From positions 1-61,712 of the forward strand of contig CAJWBJ010000007.1 in the NCBI GenBank assembly GCA_913020495.1: 61,712 nt of DNA. The letters are read 5' to 3'. Below the pieces are notes generated by a model. It ran no database searches, was not told where the DNA came from, and saw nothing but the letters and a program-made list of their open reading frames with translations. Numbering within the stretch: position 1 is the first letter of the stretch; every line of letters starts with the position of its first letter. This document shows positions 8,885-20,886 of the stretch, in pieces. The position numbers were made by a program, and so were the translations under genes. Source of the stretch: an uncultured Oleiphilus sp. Its GTDB lineage: Bacteria > Pseudomonadota > Gammaproteobacteria > Pseudomonadales > Oleiphilaceae.

Positions 8885-11062
8885 TTGGTTGTGATCGAAT
8901 GGAATATCATCACGTTTATGTGCGTGATTTGCAGTCTTATGAGTGGCGTCAGTTCACTGCTGGTTTTTAGCTCTCGCGGGCATGGGGCTTCACTTTTATG
9001 GGGAATTATCAGTCTTACATTGTCCGTGTGGACTTTTGGTTTGTTTCTTTGTTTTTCAGCAGAAGATGCTGAAAGTGCCTTGTTCTGGTCACATTTACTA
9101 AATTATGTCGCACTTTTTTTGCCGGTTCTAGTTTTCCACTTTATTGTTCTTTTTGTCGGCCAATTAAAATACCATTCTCGCACATTACAGTACTATTACC
9201 TGATTACAACTATTTATCTTTTGGCTGCGATTGCTTGGCCAGAAGGTTTTTTGCTTCAGCCCAGTTACCGTCTGAATCTATTCTGGTTTCCTGTACTTGG
9301 GCCTTTATTTTACTTCTTTCCTTTTTTGATTGTTGGCGTGATGGGGCACGGCATTCAAATATTAGTCAGTTCAAGAGCAGGTCAAGATAGAAGTCGAAAA
9401 CTGAAAAATACTTATTTACTGGTTGCGATAGTGGTTGGTGTTGTTGGTGCTTGCTCTACGCTTCCGCTCGAGTTTGGTATCGATGTTCCTCCATACGGTG
9501 TATTTTGCGTCGCTATCATGAACGTTATGTTCACCTATGCGATGTTAAAGCATGACTTGCTTGATGTTCCTGAAACTATTAGTGCCGTTATTGCACGATT
9601 AATGGCTTATATCAGCATATTCTTTTTGGTTGTGATGACCCTTCAGCTGGATCTCTTTTCTCAAGGAGCCTCTTTTTCAAGGTTTCAACTGATACTGATT
9701 GGTTTGTTGGTGGTTTTTACTTGCGAACTATATTCTGCGATTAAGAAGTATATTAAGACCTTGTCGGATCGTTTACTGACGCACCGAAAAATATTAAGTG
9801 AGTCTGAACTAAGAAAGCTTTTAGGTTCTTTAGCCGCGGCAACGGACTATGAGGCGATGTTGCCATTACTGCGAGAGTTTTTTGAGAACAAGTCGTTTAT
9901 TCATCACTATGCCTGGTACTTGGATCAGTCATTGCTGGATGGCAAAACAGCGCAGGATGAAAGACCTGATTTCGAAACGTATCAACGTATTTTATTTAGT
10001 GCAAGTGATGGTCGGCGACATGATAAATTACCAGTAATTTTACGTGTGAACCCGCAAGCATATATCGCTATGCCTAATCGGAAAAAAATGAATCATTTCA
10101 TGTTAAGTGAGCAGTTTGATTCTGTGCGTTCATGGGTAGAGCAAGTACCAGAGCGAGAAGTCGTCTCTGTACCAATTGTCTCGAATAATACCTTTTATGG
10201 TTTGTTTTTATTAATCGTCAGTTCTACTGATATGCATTATTCGGATCAAGGAATCGTTAAAAAACTTTCTGAAAAAATAGCTTTTATGGTTGAGAGAATT
10301 GCTTTTCATCGTAAGCAACTTTTACTAAAAGAGAAGTTTTTGTTGGATAAAATGTCTAGTTTGCAAGCGCTTGCTGGCAGTATTGCGCATGAAATGCGTA
10401 CACCGCTCACTCAGCTTGATTTTTTTGTTTCCAATGTTATTTCAAAGTCGGGTATGGGGCTTGATAAACCTCCCTCAGAAAGCGTGATTGATAGCGAACT
10501 ATCATTTCAAGCTGAACAGGCACAAATTTCAATTGAGCGTAGCCTTCAAATTATTGATATAACTTTAAGACAGGTTAGAAACCAACGAGTGGATACTCGA
10601 GAACTTCAACGTTTGTCTATTCAGAAAGTAGTTGCTAAGGCCTTGGCTGAGTATGTATTTATGCCAGCGGAGCGGGATGGCGTCTATAGCGATCTAAGGC
10701 AAGATTTTGAGTTCAAGGGGGATGAAACACCGTTCATATATGTATTGTTTAATTTGTTAAAAAATGCCCTGTTTTATGGTCAGTATCGACAAGGGTTTAA
10801 AATCTCTTTAAGTAGTGTTGTGAGTGAACGGCAAAATTTATTGATTTTTAGGGATAATGGACCCGGTGTTTCGCCTGAGTTACAAACAAAAATATTTGAA
10901 GAATTTTTCTCTGTTAACAATGAGCAGGGAACGGGCTTGGGTTTGGCTTATTGTAAAAGGGTAATGCGCTCTATAGGGGGGGATATTACCTGTCTTTCGG
11001 TGGTCGGTGAGTTTACGGAATTTAGATTACAGTTCCCCCCTTATAGCAGCAACTTTAATTAA
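8885..11062 (+). CDS. Membrane histidine kinase, CqsS-like, without receiver domain
   Basis: A 725-residue sensor kinase. Residues 1-260 hold about seven to nine hydrophobic helices (7TM histidine-kinase N-terminus type). A GAF-like region follows near 340-480, then a dimerisation domain with phospho-accepting His 502 in SIAHEMRTPL, and a HATPase domain with N box NLLKNALFYG near 620, G1 DNGPGVS near 658 and G2 GTGLGLAYCKRVM near 682. The end (RSIGGDITCLS..GEFTEF) resembles quorum-sensing kinases of the CqsS/LuxN/LqsS type. Unlike CqsS there is no C-terminal receiver, and no response regulator is adjacent. The reading starts at TTG; GTG at 8891 is an alternative. Its 3' end overlaps the convergent lutC by 8 bases. 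The ligand is unknown. Confidence 0.8.
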   Translation: MVVIEWNIITFMCVICSLMSGVSSLLVFSSRGHGASLLWGIISLTLSVWTFGLFLCFSAEDAESALFWSHLLNYVALFLPVLVFHFIVLFVGQLKYHSRTLQYYYLITTIYLLAAIAWPEGFLLQPSYRLNLFWFPVLGPLFYFFPFLIVGVMGHGIQILVSSRAGQDRSRKLKNTYLLVAIVVGVVGACSTLPLEFGIDVPPYGVFCVAIMNVMFTYAMLKHDLLDVPETISAVIARLMAYISIFFLVVMTLQLDLFSQGASFSRFQLILIGLLVVFTCELYSAIKKYIKTLSDRLLTHRKILSESELRKLLGSLAAATDYEAMLPLLREFFENKSFIHHYAWYLDQSLLDGKTAQDERPDFETYQRILFSASDGRRHDKLPVILRVNPQAYIAMPNRKKMNHFMLSEQFDSVRSWVEQVPEREVVSVPIVSNNTFYGLFLLIVSSTDMHYSDQGIVKKLSEKIAFMVERIAFHRKQLLLKEKFLLDKMSSLQALAGSIAHEMRTPLTQLDFFVSNVISKSGMGLDKPPSESVIDSELSFQAEQAQISIERSLQIIDITLRQVRNQRVDTRELQRLSIQKVVAKALAEYVFMPAERDGVYSDLRQDFEFKGDETPFIYVLFNLLKNALFYGQYRQGFKISLSSVVSERQNLLIFRDNGPGVSPELQTKIFEEFFSVNNEQGTGLGLAYCKRVMRSIGGDITCLSVVGEFTEFRLQFPPYSSNFN

Positions 11063-11714
11063 CGATGAGTACAATTAATTCTTTTGGCCCATGGGCGCCA
11101 TAAGCAATAGTTTGTTGGATGTCAGCTGTTTTAGATGGGCTGGAAATAAATAAAATATTTGTAGGCATATTTTTGCCTTGCCAAGGGGGGTTGTCAGCGA
11201 CTTGTTGAAAGCTCGTAACAATATCACTTTGCTTAAGAATTGCGATGTGCACAGGTGGAATTAGAGACATCATTCTTGGTTCATTCTTGTCAGGAATTAA
11301 AAGAAGTGTGCCTGTTTCTGCGATGGCCGCTTTTACAGATGTGACGCTTACATCGACTTGGTGAAATAACACCTCCCTGAGTGTTTCATAGTCTGAATCA
11401 TATTGTATGACAGATATCTCGTTTGACACGCTTTCCAATGCTTTACTTGCTGTTTTGGCTCCCGATAAATTTTTGCCAAAGAGCCAGGTTTTATAACCTT
11501 TTTCTGTTGCTATTGTCGTAAGTGTATCTGTCAGGCTTGTAGAGGGTATTGAATAAACTTCAGCTCGATTTTCCTGTAGCTTCTCAATGAGTAACTTTTT
11601 AGCTTCTGTTTTGTTTAGGTGTTTTGTGGCTAAAGGCGCTTGAAAATCATGTTTTTTTGTACTGATTTTCCGCTGATTTAACCGGGCAAAGATTGCTTTT
11701 CTTGCTTCACTCAT
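11055..11714 (-). CDS. lutC: Lactate utilisation protein LutC (LUD domain)
   Basis: A 219-residue LUD-domain protein, third subunit of the LutABC iron-sulfur complex that oxidises L-lactate to pyruvate in the cytoplasm. Family marks include LTDTLTTIATEKGYKTWLFG, the GTLLLIPDKNEPRMMSLIPPVHIAI segment and the terminal AYGAHGPKELIVLIV. Both length and C-terminus fit LutC. It overlaps the end of lutB by 8 bases, so the subunits are probably made in step. It converges with the histidine kinase gene, with which it also overlaps by 8 bases, leaving no room for a terminator. Confidence 0.88.
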   Translation of the reverse strand: MSEARKAIFARLNQRKISTKKHDFQAPLATKHLNKTEAKKLLIEKLQENRAEVYSIPSTSLTDTLTTIATEKGYKTWLFGKNLSGAKTASKALESVSNEISVIQYDSDYETLREVLFHQVDVSVTSVKAAIAETGTLLLIPDKNEPRMMSLIPPVHIAILKQSDIVTSFQQVADNPPWQGKNMPTNILFISSPSKTADIQQTIAYGAHGPKELIVLIVN

Positions 11715-13107
11715 TTTCTTTCTTCTTTTTAGTCTTTGAGCGTTCTCTAACTTGTCTATGAAGGCTCATCTTTGCAGCTTTAGGCATTGTTCTTGTTCGT
11801 GTCCAGCCTTTTGGGTAGTTCAGGTTTAACGTTCTAAATACTGCCATAAGTAACGTGGCTTGTCGGTAAAGCCAAGGGTGTAGATGAATTTTAGTCCAGA
11901 CAAACCATATGAAAACCTCTTTCGACCAGCATGTTGATGAGCTTTCTTGTTTTCTGTGGCGTAAAGTTCGTATTAACTCAGGTAAATCAATTTCAACAGG
12001 GCAGGCTTCACCACAAGCACCGTTTAATGAACACGCATCCAGTAATTCGCCTTCCTGTTTAAATCCCTTGATCTGCGGCATGACAACTTGGCCAATCGGT
12101 CCTGGATAGGTGCTGCCGTAGGCATGACCACCAATGCGGGTATAAACAGGGCAGTGATTCATGCAGGCGCCACAACGAATACATGCAAGTGTGCTTTGTA
12201 GCTTTTCATCCTGACTAATATTTGCACGACCGTTATCCAGTAGTACTAGGTGAACTTCTTTAGGTCCGTCTAACTCACCTTTTTTGCGTGGGCTGCTGAT
12301 CAGGTTTAAATAGCTGGTGATGTGCTGGCCGGTCGCGGAGCGTGTTAATAAACGCTGAAGTGTTGGTAGTACTTGAATGTTGGGAATAACTTTTTCTATC
12401 CCCATTAATGCAATATGGACAGGGGGGGCCGTGGTGGATAAGCGACCATTGCCTTCATTCTCAACCAGACAAAGCGTGCCTGTATCAGCTATTGCAAAGT
12501 TAACACCAGAGATGCCAATATCAGCGTGCTCAAATCTTTCGCGAAGAATACGGCGACCAACACCTATTAAAGCATCGACATCCCCTGAAGGCGTTGATAT
12601 ACCCAACTTTTTTTCAAATAGATCTGTAATCTGTGCGGTATTTTTATGGATGGCGGGCATAATAATATGAGATGGTTTTTCATTATCTAGCTGGACAATA
12701 TACTCGCCCATATCCGATTCAATGCAGTCAATCTCATGTTTTTCTAAAAAATCATTTAATTCGATTTCTTCAGTCGCCATCGATTTACCTTTGATGACCT
12801 GTTTTGCATTATGTTGTTGGGCAATGTTGAGGATGATCTTATTGGCTTCGTTTCCATCTTCGGCCCAATGTACCTGAATGCCATTTTGTTGGCATTGGTG
12901 TTCCAGCTGGGTTAGTAATTCGGGTAAGCGTTGAATGGCATCTTGCCGGATTGCTGCACCTTTTTTTCTGAGTGCTTGCCATTCTTCGACATCATTGAAT
13001 GCAAGTTGGCGTTTGTTGCGCAGAAAATCCATTGCTCCACGAAAGTTCATACGTAGCTGTGAGTCAGCTAAAGCAAGTTCAATGCGTTTAGAAAACTTAG
13101 TCTTCAT
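11707..13107 (-). CDS. lutB: Lactate utilisation iron-sulfur protein LutB
   Basis: About 466 residues. The N-terminal two thirds is a LUD domain (GVNFAIADTGTLCLVENEGNGR near 205), followed by ferredoxin-like cysteine motifs CIRCGACMNHCPVY near 310 and CSLNGACGEACPV near 365 that should hold 4Fe-4S clusters. It is the electron-carrying subunit of the LutABC lactate oxidase. I place the start at ATG 13107 (MKTKFSKR); a longer TTG reading from 13119 would overlap lutA by 23 bases instead of 11. The C-terminal tail is basic. Nothing looks broken. Confidence 0.9.
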   Translation of the reverse strand: MKTKFSKRIELALADSQLRMNFRGAMDFLRNKRQLAFNDVEEWQALRKKGAAIRQDAIQRLPELLTQLEHQCQQNGIQVHWAEDGNEANKIILNIAQQHNAKQVIKGKSMATEEIELNDFLEKHEIDCIESDMGEYIVQLDNEKPSHIIMPAIHKNTAQITDLFEKKLGISTPSGDVDALIGVGRRILRERFEHADIGISGVNFAIADTGTLCLVENEGNGRLSTTAPPVHIALMGIEKVIPNIQVLPTLQRLLTRSATGQHITSYLNLISSPRKKGELDGPKEVHLVLLDNGRANISQDEKLQSTLACIRCGACMNHCPVYTRIGGHAYGSTYPGPIGQVVMPQIKGFKQEGELLDACSLNGACGEACPVEIDLPELIRTLRHRKQESSSTCWSKEVFIWFVWTKIHLHPWLYRQATLLMAVFRTLNLNYPKGWTRTRTMPKAAKMSLHRQVRERSKTKKKKENE

Positions 13108-13864
13108 GGTTAAGCCCAAAGCGTTTCACAAGAAAACTTGCGAGATGTAAGCAGGGGTCTGCTTGGCCTTCAAATTTTATATGCTCTCCGATATTCATTA
13201 GGCACCCCATATCACCACTGAGGATGCTGGCTCCACCTGTAGCCATTAAGTTTTGGCATTTATCCTCCGTCATGACAGCTGATATTGCGTCGGATTTTAC
13301 TGCGAAAGTGCCGCCAAACCCACAACACTCCTGTTTGTTCTCAGGAAAACAAATTTCAAGGTTGTTCAGTTTCTCAAGAATGGCGCGCCAAGCACTCGCT
13401 ACCCCCATTTCTCGTAATGCACTGCATGATTGATGTAATGTAACTTTGCAATGAGGAAAAGAAAGCTGTTGTCCATACGGAAGCTTGTCGGCCAGAAAGT
13501 CTATTAACTCAAATGTTCGTAGGCTTAAATTATGGGCCAGCTGTGCATCAGAGGTGTCTTTTTGGAAAAGTGCAGGGTAATGATTTTTGATCATGCTTGC
13601 GCAAGAAGCCGATGGCACAATGACAGGAATATCTTTAGAGCTTAGTAGTTTAATGGTTTGTCTAGCAATTTTAAGTGCAGGTGCTTTAAATCCTGAATTG
13701 TAGGGAGGTTGTCCGCAACAGGTTTGGGCTTGAGGGAAAACAACCTCATAGCCTGCCAACTCTAATAAAGCGATAGCGTCTAAGCCTGCTTTAGGGTAGA
13801 ACGTATCAATCAGACAGGTGCCAAATAAATAGACTTGCGGTGACTCAGGCAATGAATTCAGCAT
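13097..13864 (-). CDS. lutA: Lactate utilisation protein LutA (CCG domains)
   Basis: A 255-residue protein with the two cysteine-rich CCG motifs of the heterodisulfide-reductase/GlpC-like family: TCCGQPPYNSGF near 47 and ECCGFGGTFAVK near 182, with further Cys in FGTCLID and HQSCSALR. With LutB and LutC it forms the complex converting L-lactate to pyruvate; electrons presumably go to the quinone pool. It begins 3 bases after the stop of the PhnD-like gene, so that gene and lutABC look like one operon. No lactate permease or LldR/LutR-type regulator is adjacent. Confidence 0.9.
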   Translation of the reverse strand: MLNSLPESPQVYLFGTCLIDTFYPKAGLDAIALLELAGYEVVFPQAQTCCGQPPYNSGFKAPALKIARQTIKLLSSKDIPVIVPSASCASMIKNHYPALFQKDTSDAQLAHNLSLRTFELIDFLADKLPYGQQLSFPHCKVTLHQSCSALREMGVASAWRAILEKLNNLEICFPENKQECCGFGGTFAVKSDAISAVMTEDKCQNLMATGGASILSGDMGCLMNIGEHIKFEGQADPCLHLASFLVKRFGLNHED

Positions 13865-13867
13865 TTT

Positions 13868-14836
13868 TTATGTCCCTATTTTGGGCTCAGGAACCTGCAC
13901 TTTTTTTGGTGCACCATTCAAAGTATTTAAATCAATCTGATTAATTTCATTCCAGTCACTGTCTCTAGCAACCTCAAAACCATTTTTAACAAAGATATAA
14001 GGTAATAATGCTTTCCCTTCATCTCGTTTGTTCATACGAACCATTGCCCTTTGTAATTTGTTTATGGAAAAGAATGGTATGCGAGGATGAGCAACAAATG
14101 CATGAGGTGTAAATCCCGGGCTGCTCCAAATAATTTTCAGGCTGTTTTGGATTTCTTGAGTTTGGGCATCAAAACCTGCTTGAGTTCCTCCCCCTGCGAT
14201 GAATAAATCTTGCTCTACCTCGTAAAAAACCTGCTTTTCAGAGCTTAAGAATCGGGGAATAATGTTGAAGTTCAGGCGGTGTAAACTCTCTCTAGGGGCG
14301 ACACTAGCGGGAAAATTGAGCAAGCCCGGGAAGGCAATGGTTGCACCTCTTAATTCAGAAAGAGTGTTGATGGGGCCATTTCTCTTTACAAAAATCATAC
14401 CTCTAATAGGTTGCGCTTTTCGCTTGGCAATGGCCTTATAGCCGGGGTAGTCATGAAAGGCCACAAACTGGAGGGGGGTAATATATGCTAAATCATAGTA
14501 ACCTTTCGCAAGTTTTAATTCGAAATCCAGTTGGCTTCTTGCTAGCTTAAATTGAAATTCTAAGCCTGTTTTATCTTCTAAATAGTCAAAAATGGCTTGC
14601 CAGGCTTCGGTTTTACTTGGCACAATTTCATGAGTGGGTACATTAACGGTTTCTTGAACAGTTTTTTTCTTTGATAATGCCTTTTTTATCGTGGTTTGTG
14701 TCACTGGTTCTATCTGGGGCAGTGGGTCTGGTATTGATGGTGCGATACCCACTATCAGAGGGTCAGCATTTGCGGAAATAGAATATCCGGCTATACCTAT
14801 CAATATATAAAGAAGGGACAGTTTTAGCGCGTGCAT
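13868..14836 (-). CDS. PhnD-like periplasmic binding protein heading the lut operon
   Basis: A 322-residue protein with a signal peptide (LSLLYILIGIAGYSISANA, cleavage near residue 24). The mature part looks like the phosphonate/phosphate binding family PF12974: DYLEDKTGLEFQF, the strand and loop GYYDLAYITPLQFVAF near 115, RGATIAFPGLLNFPASVAPRE near 165 and a VFYEVEQDLFIAGGGTQAGF region near 205. An insertion of about 30 residues rich in Lys, Thr and Pro follows the first strand (GIAPSIPDPLP). No ABC permease or ATPase accompanies it. Orphan PF12974 proteins can serve as sensors, so it may detect a small anion and act with lactate metabolism; this is inference. Confidence 0.7.
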   Translation of the reverse strand: MHALKLSLLYILIGIAGYSISANADPLIVGIAPSIPDPLPQIEPVTQTTIKKALSKKKTVQETVNVPTHEIVPSKTEAWQAIFDYLEDKTGLEFQFKLARSQLDFELKLAKGYYDLAYITPLQFVAFHDYPGYKAIAKRKAQPIRGMIFVKRNGPINTLSELRGATIAFPGLLNFPASVAPRESLHRLNFNIIPRFLSSEKQVFYEVEQDLFIAGGGTQAGFDAQTQEIQNSLKIIWSSPGFTPHAFVAHPRIPFFSINKLQRAMVRMNKRDEGKALLPYIFVKNGFEVARDSDWNEINQIDLNTLNGAPKKVQVPEPKIGT

Positions 14837-14872
14837 TAATTCGCCTCAAAGAAAATATTAAATGGAAAGGAT

Positions 14873-15709
14873 ATGTTAAAAGAGATAAGTAAAAATATAC
14901 GCTATATTCCCACAGATCTGGCTTTGTTGCCATGGAATCTGAACGCGCCTCATTCTGAGTTGAGTTGGCAAAGTTATGCTTCAGGTAAAGGTGTTTTTAA
15001 TACTGTGAAGCATTGTTTCATACCGATTAAAACACGAAGAGCAAATATCCGACATGGCTTTGCTTTGCCTGAGTCGAAACAGCCCGTTAAAGATAATGAA
15101 TCTTGGTTCTTTGTGAATGGTTTGAGCTCAAGTAAAGAGCTGCTTCAATTGAATGGCGAGGCTTTAGCGGATTTGTTTAATCGCAAAATTAATTTGATTT
15201 TTAATGCATCGGAAGGTTTGGTTAGAGATATTTCGGAGTGTTATTCTGGTCAGCTTGGTGATGGAAGTCTCCAGTCAGCTTCTGCATTATGTAAATTATT
15301 AGAGTCAGAACTACGAAAGCGAGACAAGGTGGTTTTAATTGCTCACTCTCAAGGGGCAGCCATTGCACTGCATGCACTTAAGAAGTTGCTTGAACGCTTA
15401 AATAAAAACGAACAAAGTGCTGAAATCTTTTCAAAATTAGAAATTTATACATTTGCTTATGCTTTACCAGAAAAGGTTTTGCCAAAATCTATTCATGCAG
15501 AAAGTTTTCTTAATCAATTTGATTTGATTAGTCGAATTGCTGCAAGTGGTGATTTGAATAAATCGCCACAAACCCAGTGCTATATCAATGATGAAGGAAG
15601 AGGGCACTTGTTAAATAGCCATTATTTACCTTCATTTAAAGCAGGGAAATTTCATACAAAGCAGGGTGTTGGTAGTCGTTTAGCGCGCTATCTATCCTGC
15701 ACTGATTGA
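14873..15709 (+). CDS. Putative alpha/beta-hydrolase, unrecognised family
   Basis: A 278-residue protein with no signal peptide. A nucleophile-elbow-like motif VVLIAHSQGAA places Ser159 in AHSQG, where the first Gly of GxSxG is replaced by Ala. A possible acid is Asp217 in NQFDLIS, and possible His residues lie in GRGHLLNSHYLPSF near 243-248, giving a plausible Ser-Asp-His triad in the usual order. The text WFFVNGLSSSKELL near 82 fits the first hydrolase strand and oxyanion loop. The start ATG has GGAAAGG just upstream. It is divergent from the lut operon with only 36 bp between start codons, so promoters must overlap or lie inside genes. Substrate unknown. Confidence 0.6.
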   Translation: MLKEISKNIRYIPTDLALLPWNLNAPHSELSWQSYASGKGVFNTVKHCFIPIKTRRANIRHGFALPESKQPVKDNESWFFVNGLSSSKELLQLNGEALADLFNRKINLIFNASEGLVRDISECYSGQLGDGSLQSASALCKLLESELRKRDKVVLIAHSQGAAIALHALKKLLERLNKNEQSAEIFSKLEIYTFAYALPEKVLPKSIHAESFLNQFDLISRIAASGDLNKSPQTQCYINDEGRGHLLNSHYLPSFKAGKFHTKQGVGSRLARYLSCTD

Positions 15710-15741
15710 TTATATATTTAACGTAAACATAGGAGTAGGTT

Positions 15742-16020
15742 ATGACACAGGCAGCAGCAAGGCATATATTAGTATCTTCAGAAGATAAGTGTCTTGAGTT
15801 AAAACAAGAAATTGAAAATGGTGCGGATTTTGCTGAAATAGCAAAGAAAAACTCCTCATGTCCTTCGGGGCGAAGTGGGGGAGACTTGGGTACTTTCGGC
15901 CCAGGGCAAATGGTTAAAGAGTTTGATGAGGTCGTTTTTAGTGCTGAATTGAATAAGGTTCAAGGGCCGGTTCAAACTCAGTTTGGCTATCACCTGTTAG
16001 AAGTGACTAGTCGTGACTAG
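15742..16020 (+). CDS. ppiC: Peptidyl-prolyl isomerase, parvulin type (PpiC)
   Basis: A 92-residue single-domain parvulin, almost the length of E. coli PpiC (93). Marks are ARHILVSSEDKC at the N-terminus, FAEIAKKNSSCPSGRSGGDLGTFGPGQMV in the centre and GPVQTQFGYHLLEV at the end. There is no signal peptide, so it acts in the cytoplasm on proline-containing segments during folding. AGGAG lies 6-10 bases before ATG. It follows the hydrolase by 32 bases and may be cotranscribed with it. Confidence 0.92.
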   Translation: MTQAAARHILVSSEDKCLELKQEIENGADFAEIAKKNSSCPSGRSGGDLGTFGPGQMVKEFDEVVFSAELNKVQGPVQTQFGYHLLEVTSRD

Positions 16021-18789
<2,769 letters not shown>

Positions 18790-18873
18790 ACCTCCTGATT
18801 AATTTTCTGCAAATTGGTGGAAGGTAGAAGGAGTGAATGAATTTTGATTTTAGAAAGTTTGGAGAATAGATAG

Positions 18874-20166
<1,293 letters not shown>

Positions 20167-20515
20167 CCTACAATGTGCTTTGCATAACTTAAATCGCTGT
20201 CATTCCGGTGCATCTTATTAGTCGGAATGAATAGTGGCTAGCGAAACCGCTAGTGTACAAAGCTTTCATATTGTTTAAAAAGCACTGAGCTGACACTCAG
20301 TGCTTTTTTTGTCTTGTGACAGTATTTTCAGGTTTCTTTTGCAACAGCGTAAAATGATCTTAAATCTTTTTCGCGGAAAGTTGATTTCTGGGCTAGAGTA
20401 ATTCCATACCCCTTAAGATTTATATTTGCCATCCTTGATAGGCAAATCTGCCGTTTAATGAGGCTATTGTTTTAATGAAGTTGTTTTTTGAAAAAGCTGT
20501 TATTAAGGTGCTCTT
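20167..20515. other. 349-bp gap after eno with three hairpins
   Basis: After the eno stop come two inverted repeats (CATTCCG at 20201-20207 with CGGAATG at 20223-20229; CTAGCG at 20238-20243 with CGCTAG at 20248-20253) and then the terminator listed separately. Beyond the terminator the remaining 200 bases before ftsB are AT-rich, and I find no convincing promoter or gene in them. Confidence 0.5.
20277..20310 (+). terminator. Rho-independent terminator after eno
   Basis: A perfect 9-bp stem, AGCACTGAG at 20281-20289 with CTCAGTGCT at 20296-20304, a six-base loop, four A upstream and seven T running on from the stem. It is a strong intrinsic terminator ending the pyrG-kdsA-eno transcript. Confidence 0.88.
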
Positions 20516-20794
20516 GTGAAAATACTCTGGAGCATTATGATACTTGCTACACTCTGTCTTCAATACCGTTTATGGGTTGGTGATGGTAGTTTTGCTGAGG
20601 TATGGCGATTACAGCAAGCAGTTCAGTCTCAAATAAAAGTAAACCAAGAGCTAATAGCTAGAAATAGTCGTTTAGATGCAGAAGTGGTCGACTTGAAAAG
20701 TGGTCATGATGCGATTGAGGAGCGAGCACGAATCAATCTTGGGATGGTTGGGCGAAATGAGACGTTTTATATGGTCGTTAGTTCAATCGATTAA
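20516..20794 (+). CDS. ftsB: Cell division protein FtsB
   Basis: 92 residues from GTG 20516. One N-terminal transmembrane helix (about residues 3-18), then a leucine-zipper-like coiled coil (about 28-68, WRLQQAVQSQIKVNQELIARNSRLDAEVVDLK) and a short periplasmic tail with ARINLGMVGRNETFY. FtsB joins FtsL and FtsQ in the divisome and helps to activate septal peptidoglycan synthesis. Length, topology and position after eno match the gammaproteobacterial gene. The short AT-rich leader has no clear ribosome site. Confidence 0.92.
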   Translation: MKILWSIMILATLCLQYRLWVGDGSFAEVWRLQQAVQSQIKVNQELIARNSRLDAEVVDLKSGHDAIEERARINLGMVGRNETFYMVVSSID

Positions 20795-20886
20795 ATAGTG
20801 CTATTTATATTTATCAGGTTTAGTTTGCCGCACTTTAACGAGTTCGTTTCAACTAGCTACCACAACATAAAATCAATTTACACATC

